NCBI RefSeq assembly: GCF_001988955.1
Contig: NZ_CP014263.1
Location: 1,054,001 to 1,118,000 of the forward strand
From: Spirosoma montaniterrae
Lineage (GTDB): Bacteria; Bacteroidota; Bacteroidia; Cytophagales; Spirosomataceae
Length of the DNA stretch: 64,000 bases
Direction of reading: 5' to 3'
The notes below the pieces were generated by a model. It had not been told where the DNA came from and made no database searches. It was given only the letters and a program-made list of their open reading frames with translations. Shown piece by piece: positions 51,032-58,613 of the stretch. Made by a program: the position numbers and the translations under genes. Within the stretch, counting starts at the first letter, position 1; every line of letters begins with the position of its first letter.

Positions 51032-51105
51032 GCATTCGTAGCTCAATTGGATAGAGCACCTGACTACGGATCAGGAGGTTTGGGGTTCGAATCCCTACGA
51101 GTGCA
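51032..51105 (+). tRNA. tRNA-Arg (anticodon ACG)
   Basis: 74 nt cloverleaf. The acceptor stem is GCATTCG/CGAGTGC with one G-T pair. The D arm is GCTCAATTGGATAGAGC. The anticodon stem-loop is CTGACTACGGATCAG with loop ACG as anticodon, the T arm is GGGGTTCGAATCCC, and the discriminator is A; CCA is not encoded. It has its own promoter and a following terminator. Confidence 0.95.
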
Positions 51106-51106
51106 C

Positions 51107-51137
51107 AAAAGCCATCTCACTATGAGGTGGCTTTTTT
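51107..51137 (+). terminator. Terminator of tRNA-Arg
   Basis: AAAAGCCATCTC and GAGGTGGCTTTT pair with one G-T pair around a 5 nt loop and end in a run of six T. Confidence 0.85.
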
Positions 51138-51201
51138 ATTGCTGTATACGCACCGAAACCTCGTGCGGTTCGTTTCTGAACATAAATACATCCTGATTTT
51201 T

Positions 51202-51618
51202 GTGACGAAGCTACTATTCGCTTTCCTGCTTGGTGTGTCGGGCATAGCCGCTGCCCAGACAAGTGATTCAGCCAAAGCCATGCCCGCTGCAACGGCAGCA
51301 AAACAACCAGATAAGCCACAAACCGTCGGTTCGACCAATGCCGAACGCCGGGCGTTAGACGATGCCTTTGTGCAGTGGAAACAGCGTTACGCTACCAACC
51401 GCGCCTGGGTGGCCGCCGAAATCAAAGCCATTAAACAGGAGCTGGCCGAACTGCGCCAGACCAAACCCGAGCAGGCTACGCCACTAATCGACCTGCTCAA
51501 TGGCAGTATCCAGACCTGGAATCGCGAAAAAACGGATTATGGCGATCCCGAACAGTTTGCTGAGTGCCAGGAGTTGCTGGCTACCGTTCGGGAATCAATT
51601 CGCAAAGCGAAGGAGTAG
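51202..51618 (+). CDS. Small exported protein of unknown function
   Basis: 138 residues if translation starts at the GTG at 51202, giving the signal peptide VTKLLFAFLLGVSGIAAAQ. Frames upstream of this overlap the tRNA terminator and are unlikely. The mature part is hydrophilic and helical (NAERRALDDAFVQWKQRYA, AWVAAEIKAIKQELAELRQ, PEQFAECQELLATVRESIRKAKE) and may form a coiled coil. No family was recognised. It lies between tRNA-Arg and an SDR gene, on the same strand as both. Confidence 0.6.
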   Translation: MTKLLFAFLLGVSGIAAAQTSDSAKAMPAATAAKQPDKPQTVGSTNAERRALDDAFVQWKQRYATNRAWVAAEIKAIKQELAELRQTKPEQATPLIDLLNGSIQTWNREKTDYGDPEQFAECQELLATVRESIRKAKE

Positions 51619-51692
51619 CTTTGTCAACGGCCTGAACTTTGGACGTTCAGGCGTAGTTGAAACGCCATTTGCTGCCAAACGTTTTTATATTC

Positions 51693-52460
51693 ATGCCTTC
51701 TTTACCTTTCCATAAGCAAACCGTGCTGATTACAGGGGCGGGTGTCGGTATTGGTTTTGCCATTGCACAAGCTCTTGCTCAACAGGGTGCCAGCGTAGTA
51801 TTGAACGATTTTGATGAAACGCTGGCTCAACAGGCCGCCGAACGGATTCGGGAGGAGGGAGGCATTTGCGAAGCCTGCCCCGGCGATGCGTCTGACGTTC
51901 GGTTTATCGAGCACATGGTTGAAAAAGCTGCGAGTCAGTTTGGCTCGGTCGATATTGCCATTGCCAATGCGGGCGTCACGGTGTTCGGCGACGTATTCAC
52001 GACCACACCCGATGCGTTTGAGAAAATTGTGAATCTGAACCTGCGGGGTAGTTTTTTTCTGGCTCAGGCTGCTGCCCGGCATATGCGCCAGCAGGGTAGA
52101 GGTGGCAGCGTGCTGTTTATGTCGTCGGTAGTAGGGCATCAGGCGCATCCGGGTTTGCCCGTTTACAGCATGACTAAAGCTGGCCTGGAAATGCTTGCCA
52201 AACAATTGGTCATCGACCTGTCGCCACTCGGCATTACGGTCAACGCCATTGCGCCCGGTGCTACACGTACCGAACGGACGTTAGATGACCCGAACTACGT
52301 ACCAATCTGGTCGCGCATCACGCCGATGGGTCGCCCTGCCACGGTCGAAGATATTGCCAACGCAGCTCTGTTTTTGGTTTCGCCCGCATCGCGACACATC
52401 ACCGGCCAAAGCCTGATCGTTGATGGCGGCTGGACCAGCGTAGGCATACCCCCTGTGTGA
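51693..52460 (+). CDS. Short-chain dehydrogenase/reductase (SDR)
   Basis: 255 residues from the ATG at 51693. Classical SDR features are present: cofactor motif TGAGVGIGFAIA, Asp in LNDFDE, IANAGVTV, Ser in SSVVGHQ, the YSMTK active-site Tyr and Lys, and the C-terminal GQSLIVDGGWTSVG. It resembles glucose 1-dehydrogenase and 3-oxoacyl-ACP reductase-like SDRs. The substrate cannot be assigned. It is followed by an 8-bp-unit repeat shared with the convergent DJ-1/PfpI gene. Confidence 0.88.
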   Translation: MPSLPFHKQTVLITGAGVGIGFAIAQALAQQGASVVLNDFDETLAQQAAERIREEGGICEACPGDASDVRFIEHMVEKAASQFGSVDIAIANAGVTVFGDVFTTTPDAFEKIVNLNLRGSFFLAQAAARHMRQQGRGGSVLFMSSVVGHQAHPGLPVYSMTKAGLEMLAKQLVIDLSPLGITVNAIAPGATRTERTLDDPNYVPIWSRITPMGRPATVEDIANAALFLVSPASRHITGQSLIVDGGWTSVGIPPV

Positions 52461-52543
52461 TTGACTGATAGAATGATTGACTGGTTGAGTGATGGAATGA
52501 TCTCATAATTCCATTCTATCAGTCAATCATTCTATCAGTCAAC
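52461..52543. repeat. 8-bp-unit (GAATGRTT) inverted repeat between convergent genes
   Basis: Arm 1 (52461-52501: GACTGATA, GAATGATT, GACTGGTT, GAGTGATG, GAATGAT) and arm 2 (52511-52543) are complementary around a 9 bp loop. It starts directly after the SDR stop, and arm 2 carries the last codons (TDRMID) and TGA stop of the DJ-1/PfpI gene. Confidence 0.9.
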
Positions 52544-53136
52544 ACATACTGCATATACCGCGCCGTTTCATCGGCTACTGCCTTACCCAACAATCTGCTT
52601 ACGACATATAACGACATGTCGATGCCCGCTGAGATGCCCGCCGACGTGATGATTTTGCCGTTATCGACATATCGTTCGGTAGGTAACACCGTGGTTGTGG
52701 GCGCGAGTTGAGCCAGACTATCGAGAGCCATATAATGCGTTGTGGCCGACAGCCCGTTGAGCAGACCGGCTTTCGCCAGCAATAGCGAACCCGTACAGAC
52801 CGACAGCACCAGTTCTGCTGTTTCAGCGTTTCGGCGAATCCAGTTCAATACGGCAGGGTTATCAACCTCCCGGCGCGACCCGTAAGGGGTTCCATCTGTA
52901 TGGTAGCCACCACCGCCCGGTACAATCAGAATGTCGGCTTTGGGATGGTCGTTGAGCAGATACGTAGGGTTGATGCTCAGGCCATTACGTGCATATATCG
53001 GGCCGCGTTCGGCCACCGTAAACACGCGAAACGGCTTCGGATCGGCCTTACGGTCAGCAACGCCGAAGACCTCAAACGGCCCGGCAAAATCGAGTACCTC
53101 TATTTCGTTGAACAGGAGAATGGCAACGTTACGCAT
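52519..53136 (-). CDS. DJ-1/PfpI family protein
   Basis: 205 residues from the ATG at 53136 (MRNVAILLFNEIEVLDFAGPFEVFGVA). The glutamine-amidotransferase-like fold is shown by ADILIVPGGGGYHTDG and the nucleophile elbow VLSVCTGSLLLAKAGLL with its Cys. TSAGISAGIDMSLYVVSRLLG matches the GATase1/AraC-type DJ-1 subgroup, like isonitrile hydratase and the N-terminal half of GlxA-type regulators. No HTH domain follows. The reaction is unknown. The upstream in-frame extension is repeat DNA and was rejected. The C terminus is repeat-encoded. Confidence 0.85.
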   Translation of the reverse strand: MRNVAILLFNEIEVLDFAGPFEVFGVADRKADPKPFRVFTVAERGPIYARNGLSINPTYLLNDHPKADILIVPGGGGYHTDGTPYGSRREVDNPAVLNWIRRNAETAELVLSVCTGSLLLAKAGLLNGLSATTHYMALDSLAQLAPTTTVLPTERYVDNGKIITSAGISAGIDMSLYVVSRLLGKAVADETARYMQYVLTDRMID

Positions 53137-53143
53137 AGTAGTG

Positions 53144-53183
53144 GTGAATGATGAACGATGAGTGATGAGTGATGAGTGATGAG
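53144..53183. repeat. 7-bp-unit (GTGATGA) repeat arm
   Basis: A run of GTGATGA-like units (GTGGTGA, ATGATGA, ACGATGA, then GTGATGA three times and GTGATGAG) lies 8 bp before the DJ-1/PfpI start. Only a short complement (ACTCATTGC, about 53200-53208) is present, so this copy has mostly lost its second arm. It matches the 23.9 kb element. Confidence 0.75.
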
Positions 53184-53207
53184 TTTGGCTGGCGCAAGCA
53201 CTCATTG

Positions 53208-54125
53208 CTATTTTTTTCCCATCGTAATCAGCACCACGCCCGCGATGATGACGGAGGCTCCGATGAGTGATTGCGATGAGATAACTTCGTTGGCGAAGAA
53301 CGCACCGAGCAGCATCGCCACAATAGGATTGACGTAGGCGTAGGTTGAGGCTAAAGCCGGAGGTGCATTGCGGGCCAGCCACGCAAATGATGAAAAGCCG
53401 ATAATAGACCCAAAAACAACTAAATAGGCCAGCGAATAAAAAGCTTTCGGCGGTGCCTGCAAAATGCTGAACAGCGAAACCGGCTCCGTCAGCAGGGCAA
53501 ATGTAAACATTACGCCCCCGCCCGCGAGCATCTGCATTCCACTCGACAGCACGGGCGACGCGGGCGTTTGTAAGCGGGGCGTCAACAGTGTACCGAGTGC
53601 CCAGGCAGCGTTTGCCACTGTGGTCAGGGCGAAACCAATGAGCAGCGCGTGGGTGCCACCGGGCAGAATGATACGCCCCGGCTGAAACAGAATCACAACA
53701 CCAAGCAATCCCAATAAAGACCCCAGTAGTGCCATAGTAGTGGGGCGGGTGCGGGCGAAAAACAGCCAGTTAAATGTCAGTACGTACACGGGCAACATGG
53801 CTACCAGTAAGGCTGTCAGGCCGGTGGGCAGGTAATGGAGTGCCATTGTTACGGCTCCGTTGGCAATGCTGAGCAATAATATGCCCAATATGCCCGTACC
53901 GCGCCAGTTTACCAGCGAAGGCCGTGTTGCGCCGGTCAGCCGTGCATACGAATACAGCAAAACCCCTGCCGTCAGAAACCGAAGGCTTGCCATATACAAG
54001 GGTGGCATCCGTTCGGTCATGAAATGCACAAACAAATAGGTCGACCCCCAGAGAATGTAAACAGTAACGAGGGCGAGCCAGAGGGTTGTGCGATTTGGAA
54101 CAGGCGTAGACGTGGCAGCTTGCAT
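53208..54125 (-). CDS. EamA/DMT-family transporter
   Basis: 305 residues with ten hydrophobic helices in two EamA repeats: the first from ALVTVYILWGSTYLFVHF to VTMALHYLPTGLTALLVAMLPVYVLTF, the second from ALLIGFALTTVANAAWALGTL to ASTYAYVNPIVAMLLGAFF. It resembles YedA-like and RhtA-like exporters of amino acids or metabolites; the substrate is unknown. The gene stands by itself between the DJ-1/PfpI gene and fbp. Confidence 0.88.
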   Translation of the reverse strand: MQAATSTPVPNRTTLWLALVTVYILWGSTYLFVHFMTERMPPLYMASLRFLTAGVLLYSYARLTGATRPSLVNWRGTGILGILLLSIANGAVTMALHYLPTGLTALLVAMLPVYVLTFNWLFFARTRPTTMALLGSLLGLLGVVILFQPGRIILPGGTHALLIGFALTTVANAAWALGTLLTPRLQTPASPVLSSGMQMLAGGGVMFTFALLTEPVSLFSILQAPPKAFYSLAYLVVFGSIIGFSSFAWLARNAPPALASTYAYVNPIVAMLLGAFFANEVISSQSLIGASVIIAGVVLITMGKK

Positions 54126-54192
54126 AGAAACGGGCAGAATGTTGTTAATCTAACACCATCGCCCCGCGTTTTTGTGCAGAAAATCTTAAAAA

Positions 54193-55242
54193 TTAAACCT
54201 GTTCTGTGCTTAGTGCAAAACTATCCGTAAATAGTTGCACAACGTCGGCGACTAACTGCGCTGATCCTGCAAAAATGGGTGTCCGGCCATGCAGCGCATC
54301 GGGCCGAACATTTAGCACCGGCCCGGCCCCGGTTTCAGCTCGACCGTTGGCCTGTTCGGCTAACCAGGCCATCGGGAAAGCTTCATATAACAGCCGGATT
54401 TTTCCGGCGGGCTGTGTCAGGGTGCCGGGGTACAGATAGATGCCGCCCTTGAGCAGGTTGCGGTGAAAATCAGCTACAAACGCGCCGATATACCGGGCCG
54501 AATAGCCCCGCTCACGGCATTGATCGATATACTGTTGTACGGCTTCGTCATACTGCGCCAGATAGCCATCGTTGCAGGAATACACCGTACCATCAGACGG
54601 ACACTGTAGCTGCGGGTGCGACAGCATAAATTCGCCCAGCGACGGGTCATACGTGAACCCGTTAACGCCGTTGCCAGTCGTAAACACCAGCATGGTCGAT
54701 GGGCCGTAGAGTACGTAGCCTGCCGCTACCTGCCGCCGTCCGCCCTGCAAAAAATCAGCTTCGGTAGGCAGCGTACCGATGGGAGTTATCCGTCGATAAA
54801 CCGAAAAAATAGTACCGACCGATACGTTGGTATCAAAATTCGATGAACCATCGAGTGGGTCGAGGGCCACCACGTATTTACCGTCGGGGTGATCGGTATG
54901 AATGATTTCCGGCTCTTCTTCCGATACTATGGCCGCCACTTCGCCCCCGTTGTTGAGTGCCCGCAGAAACCGGATGTGGGCCGACAGGTCGAGTTTTTGC
55001 TGCATCTCGCCCTGAATGTTCGTGCTGCCTGCCGTACCGAGCAACCCCGACAGGCCCGCCCGGTTAATCTCGCGGTTCACGATCTTGCTCGCCAGCGCGA
55101 TGTCGCGTAGCAGTTGCGAAAAGTCGCCCACTGCCGATGGGTACTGGCTTTGCTGCCGTTTAATAAAACGGTCGAGCGTAGTGCCAATGGGTAATCCCAA
55201 AGCCGCTGTTTCGGCTCCGTTGAGTGTGTTCTGGACGGTCAT
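54193..55242 (-). CDS. fbp: Class 1 fructose-1,6-bisphosphatase
   Basis: 349 residues, cytoplasmic. It removes the 1-phosphate of fructose 1,6-bisphosphate in gluconeogenesis. Metal and substrate blocks are visible: VSEEEPEIIH, VALDPLDGSSNFDTNVSVGTIFSVYR, LMLSHPQLQ-type FMLSHP, RYIGAFVADFHRNLLKGGIYLYPGT and GKIRLLYEAFPMAWLAEQANG. It is encoded 69 bp downstream of pckA, so the two gluconeogenic genes are probably expressed together, with an RTGAAAA repeat between them. Confidence 0.95.
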   Translation of the reverse strand: MTVQNTLNGAETAALGLPIGTTLDRFIKRQQSQYPSAVGDFSQLLRDIALASKIVNREINRAGLSGLLGTAGSTNIQGEMQQKLDLSAHIRFLRALNNGGEVAAIVSEEEPEIIHTDHPDGKYVVALDPLDGSSNFDTNVSVGTIFSVYRRITPIGTLPTEADFLQGGRRQVAAGYVLYGPSTMLVFTTGNGVNGFTYDPSLGEFMLSHPQLQCPSDGTVYSCNDGYLAQYDEAVQQYIDQCRERGYSARYIGAFVADFHRNLLKGGIYLYPGTLTQPAGKIRLLYEAFPMAWLAEQANGRAETGAGPVLNVRPDALHGRTPIFAGSAQLVADVVQLFTDSFALSTEQV

Positions 55243-55250
55243 GGTTGATA

Positions 55251-55305
55251 GTGAAAAGTGAAAAATGTTTCTTCCAGACTACATTTTTCACTTTTCATTT
55301 TTCAC
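55251..55305. repeat. 7-bp-unit (RTGAAAA) inverted repeat between pckA and fbp
   Basis: Arm 1 (55251-55267: GTGAAAAGTGAAAAATG) and arm 2 (55282-55305: CATTTTTCACTTTTCATTTT, TCAC) surround a 14 bp loop. It occupies most of the pckA-fbp gap. Confidence 0.88.
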
Positions 55306-55311
55306 TGAAAA

Positions 55312-56955
55312 TTATATTTCTTTCAACTTTTCGGCGAAGGCGTTGGCTAAGCGTTTGGCAGCGGCTGTGTACATGCCCTTGTACTCCCAGGTGTCGATGG
55401 GGTTGAGCAGTTCAGTTGGAACGCCGGGGCAGCGTTTGGGAATGGCAAGACCAAATTCGGCGTGTTGCTGGAAGGGTACGGTATCGAGTGCGCCAGTCAG
55501 CGCGGCCTGAATCATAGCGCGGGTGTGGGGCAGGGCCATGCGTTTGCCAATACCAAAACCACCCCCTTTCCAGCCAGTGTTGATGAGCCAGACCTGCGTG
55601 CCGTGCTGTTCGATCCGTTCTTTCAGCAATGAGGCATAACGTCGGGCGGGCAGGGGCAGAAAAGCCGCACCAAAGCAAGGCGAGAACGTGGCCGTGGGGC
55701 TGCTGACACCCTGTTCAGTTCCGGCTATTTTGGCCGTATAACCCAACAGGAAGAAATCGAGAGCCTGCTGCGGAGTGAGTTTAGCGATGGGCGGCAACAC
55801 ACCAAACGCATCGGCAGACAGAAAGAAGATATGTTTGGGAGCCGCACCAATCGAGGGTGTCACGGCATTACGAACATGGCTGAGCGGGTACGAGCAGCGC
55901 GTATTTTCCGTTACCGATCCATCGGCGTAGTTGACCGTATTGGTATCGGGCAGGAAACGCGTATTCTCCAGAATGGCACCGGGTCGGATGGCGTCGAAAA
56001 TCTGCGGTTCGTTTTCACGGCTCAGGTTAATGACTTTGGCATAGCAACCACCTTCAAAATTAAAAACTCCCAGCGTGGATTCGCCCGGCGTGGATTCGCC
56101 CGGCGTGGATTCGCCCTCATCGGCCCAGCCGTGTTCGTCGTCGCCGATAAGTTGGCGCATAGGGTCGGCAGAGAGCGTAGTCTTGCCCGTTCCCGACAGG
56201 CCGAAGAACAGAGCCGTGTCCCGTTCGCCGTTGCGATCAGCCGTGCCAACGTTGGCCGCGCAGTGCATTGGCAGTATGTCAAACTGGGTGGGCAGTATGA
56301 AGTTCAACGCCGAGAAAACAGCTTTTTTGATTTCGCCCGCGTAGCCTGTACCACCAATCAGGATAATGCCTTTCGACAGATTCAGAATCGTAAAGTTGGC
56401 GTTGCGGGTGCCATCGGCAACGGGCCCGGCCTGGATTGGCCGGGCCAATCCAGGCCGGGCCTGAAAATCGGGGTCGCAGATGATGGTGAAATCAGCCGGG
56501 CCGTCTACGCGTTCACCCGCTTCTGGCCGCAGAAACATATTGTAGCTGAACAGGTTGTGCCAGGCCAGTGTTGTTACCACGCGTAACCGAAGGCCGTAGG
56601 CAGGTAAGGCACCAGCCAGCGCGTCGCGCACATACACTTTGCGATCAACCAAATGAGCCAGCATCCGCTCGTGCAGACTATCGAACGCGTCGGAGTCGAA
56701 CGGCTGATTTACGTCGCCCCAGTCAACCGTCGAGTCGGTCAGTTCATCGCGTACAATATACCGGTCTTTGGGCGTGCGGCCCGTGAACTTACCGGTCTGA
56801 CAGACCACTGCACCATTGTCGGCTAAAACGCCTTCGCCATTGGCGAGGATTTCTTTCACCAGATTATCGGGCGACAGATTGCGGTGAACCCAACCCGGAA
56901 TGGGCGTTTGAACAGACTTCCTGACGATTGATTGAGGGGCAAACGTAGCTTCCAT
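55312..56955 (-). CDS. pckA: ATP-dependent phosphoenolpyruvate carboxykinase with two in-frame insertions
   Basis: 547 residues. It converts oxaloacetate and ATP to phosphoenolpyruvate. The P-loop (FFGLSGTGKTTLSADP), the metal site (LIGDDEHGW), FNFEGGCYAK, ENTRCSYPLSHV and NTGWKGGGFGIGKRM are all present, so the enzyme looks functional. Two stretches are foreign to the family. A palindrome-encoded ARPGLARPIQAGP sits at about residues 165-177. A fivefold-residue triplicate (GESTP, GESTP, GESTL) sits at about 281-295, directly between the metal-binding loop and FNFEGG. Both keep the frame. The gene is divergent from a RamB/ScfR-like regulator. Confidence 0.94.
   Translation of the reverse strand: MEATFAPQSIVRKSVQTPIPGWVHRNLSPDNLVKEILANGEGVLADNGAVVCQTGKFTGRTPKDRYIVRDELTDSTVDWGDVNQPFDSDAFDSLHERMLAHLVDRKVYVRDALAGALPAYGLRLRVVTTLAWHNLFSYNMFLRPEAGERVDGPADFTIICDPDFQARPGLARPIQAGPVADGTRNANFTILNLSKGIILIGGTGYAGEIKKAVFSALNFILPTQFDILPMHCAANVGTADRNGERDTALFFGLSGTGKTTLSADPMRQLIGDDEHGWADEGESTPGESTPGESTLGVFNFEGGCYAKVINLSRENEPQIFDAIRPGAILENTRFLPDTNTVNYADGSVTENTRCSYPLSHVRNAVTPSIGAAPKHIFFLSADAFGVLPPIAKLTPQQALDFFLLGYTAKIAGTEQGVSSPTATFSPCFGAAFLPLPARRYASLLKERIEQHGTQVWLINTGWKGGGFGIGKRMALPHTRAMIQAALTGALDTVPFQQHAEFGLAIPKRCPGVPTELLNPIDTWEYKGMYTAAAKRLANAFAEKLKEI
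56071..56115. repeat. 15-bp tandem triplication inside pckA
   Basis: Three consecutive 15 bp units (CGGCGTGGATTCGCC, the first with CAG instead of CGG) encode GEST(P/L) three times on the minus strand. The family's normal sequence passes directly from the DEG residues to VFNFEGG. Confidence 0.95.
56423..56461. repeat. 39-bp perfect palindrome inside pckA
   Basis: Arms 56423-56441 and 56443-56461 (GGCCCGGCCTGGATTGGCC and its complement) are exact over 19 bp with a 1 bp centre. The 39 bp equal 13 codons, so the reading frame of pckA is kept. Confidence 0.95.
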
Positions 56956-56996
56956 TTGAGTGACGAAGGTTTATAATCAGACACGAATTAGTATGA

Positions 56997-57028
56997 CAAA
57001 GCTATTTTGCGATACAATTATAAACAAG
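56997..57028 (-). promoter_or_regulatory. Promoter of pckA
   Basis: On the minus strand CTTG (57028-57025), 20 bp, then TAGCTTTG (57004-56997), 41 bp before the pckA ATG. The -7 match is good; the -33 is partial (TTG). Confidence 0.55.
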
Positions 57029-57052
57029 CGATAAATCGCTAAATCTTAAAAA

Positions 57053-57083
57053 TTTGCTGTAACTCCCTGATTTTGTACCTTTG
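57053..57083 (+). promoter_or_regulatory. Promoter of the RamB/ScfR-like regulator gene
   Basis: TTTG (57053-57056), 19 bp, then TACCTTTG (57076-57083), 21 bp before the ATG at 57105: a full match to the Bacteroidota consensus. It is back to back with the pckA promoter within about 90 bp, so one bound regulator could affect both. Confidence 0.7.
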
Positions 57084-57104
57084 TTAACCCCTATAATTGA
57101 GCGA

Positions 57105-58595
57105 ATGGACCTGAATTCTGGAAATATACGGCTGCTGTTTGGGCTGAAACTACGCCAAATGCGGCTCGATAAGTCGCTGACACAACTTGAATTAGCCGAG
57201 CGGGCTGGTCTTTCTCAATCGTATATCAACGAAATTGAGAAAGGAAAAAAGTACCCAAAAACAGAGAAGATTATTGCGCTGGCGAAAGCGATGGACACCA
57301 CCTACGACGTGCTGGTGTCGTTGCAATTGAATAAAAAGATGGAGCCGATTTATCAGCTTCTGCGCTCCGATCTGCTCACCGATCTGCCACTCGGCATGTT
57401 CGGTATCGAACCCGGCGACTTGCTCGAACTGCTGTCTGAAGCACCTATTAAACTCAGTGCGTTTATCAGCACGGTAGTTGAAATGGCCCGGAGCCACAAC
57501 GTAACACTGCCGCAGTTCTATTTCACCGTCATGCGTACCTATCAGGAACTGCACGACAATTACTTCCCTGATATTGAGGATGCTGCCGACGCGTTTCTGG
57601 CCGAAAGCGGTCTCCCCGCCGGCGAATTGGTCAGCGATGCGTTTCTGAGCGAATACCTCACAACACACTACGGCTACGAAATTGTACTGTTTACCGAAGA
57701 AACATTCCCGACCCTCACGCGGCTTCGGTCGGCGTTTATTCCGGATGAGAAACTGCTGTTGCTCAATCAGCGGCTAACAACCGATCAGCGCGTCTTTACG
57801 CTGGGCCGCGAACTGGCGTTTCAGTATATGAACCTGACAGCCCGCCCGCTTACCTCGACCTGGGTGGAGGTCGATACGTTCGAGCAGGTGCTGAACAATT
57901 TTCGGGCGTCCTATTTTGCGGGAGCTATTTTGATTCGGCGCGAAGCACTGCGCCAACAACTCGAAACCCTGCTCAACCTGACCACCTGGGCCGAAGCGTC
58001 GACTATGTTTATGGCCCTGCTCGATCAGTTTCAGGCCACGCCCGAAACCCTGCTGCTGCGTATGAGCAACCTGTTGCCGCGCTTTTTTGGCATCGATGAA
58101 TTTGTATTTCTGCGACTCGAGCAGGAAAACAATAGCCCCGTGGTGAACCTGACCCGAGAAATTCACCTGTCGCGATTACACAACCCGCACGGCACCACCG
58201 ACGAGCATTACTGCCGCCGGTGGGTAGCCCTGACGAGTTTGCAGGAACTGGAAGAAAAATTAAAGCAAAACACCTACACCGAACCTCTCCTCCGGGCCCA
58301 GCTTTCCGACTATATCGGCTCGCAGAATACCTACCTGATTTTATCGTTCACGCGTCCGCTGACGCCCATCAAATATCTGAACCACAGTGTATTGTTGGGT
58401 ATTTTGGTGAACGATGCGTCGCGGTCGCGCATTCGGTTTTTAGACGACCCGGCCATTCAGCACCGCGAGGTCAACGAATCGTGCGAACGCTGCCCGCTCA
58501 CCGACTGCCGCGAGCGCGTAGCTCCGCCCACCGAACTCAAACGCCAGCAGCGCATGGCGGCCATCAAACAAACGCTAAAATCGTTGGGCGTCTGA
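57105..58595 (+). CDS. XRE-family regulator of the RamB/ScfR (ImmA/IrrE-DUF2083) type
   Basis: 496 residues from the ATG at 57105. The N-terminal XRE helix-turn-helix is clear (LKLRQMRLDKSLTQLELAERAGLSQSYINEIEKGKKYPK). The middle is an IrrE-like domain in which the usual HEXXH zinc site reads LGRELAFQYMN, so peptidase activity is unlikely. The C-terminal DUF2083-like part ends with a Cys cluster (ESCERCPLTDCRERV). This is the architecture of RamB, ScfR and PrpC-type regulators of acetate, propionate and fatty-acid metabolism. It is divergent from pckA, which suggests control of gluconeogenesis from acetyl- or propionyl-CoA signals; that is inference. Confidence 0.82.
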   Translation: MDLNSGNIRLLFGLKLRQMRLDKSLTQLELAERAGLSQSYINEIEKGKKYPKTEKIIALAKAMDTTYDVLVSLQLNKKMEPIYQLLRSDLLTDLPLGMFGIEPGDLLELLSEAPIKLSAFISTVVEMARSHNVTLPQFYFTVMRTYQELHDNYFPDIEDAADAFLAESGLPAGELVSDAFLSEYLTTHYGYEIVLFTEETFPTLTRLRSAFIPDEKLLLLNQRLTTDQRVFTLGRELAFQYMNLTARPLTSTWVEVDTFEQVLNNFRASYFAGAILIRREALRQQLETLLNLTTWAEASTMFMALLDQFQATPETLLLRMSNLLPRFFGIDEFVFLRLEQENNSPVVNLTREIHLSRLHNPHGTTDEHYCRRWVALTSLQELEEKLKQNTYTEPLLRAQLSDYIGSQNTYLILSFTRPLTPIKYLNHSVLLGILVNDASRSRIRFLDDPAIQHREVNESCERCPLTDCRERVAPPTELKRQQRMAAIKQTLKSLGV

Positions 58596-58613
58596 ACTGG
58601 AACGCCAGCCCGG

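Noticed and set aside
51032..51137. tRNA-Arg as an attachment site for an integrated element
   Set aside because: No integrase is nearby and no repeat of the tRNA 3' end was noticed downstream.
53137..53382. 82-residue N-terminal extension of the DJ-1/PfpI protein
   Set aside because: It would translate the GTGATGA repeat and overlap the end of the EamA transporter gene; the family fold begins at the ATG at 53136.
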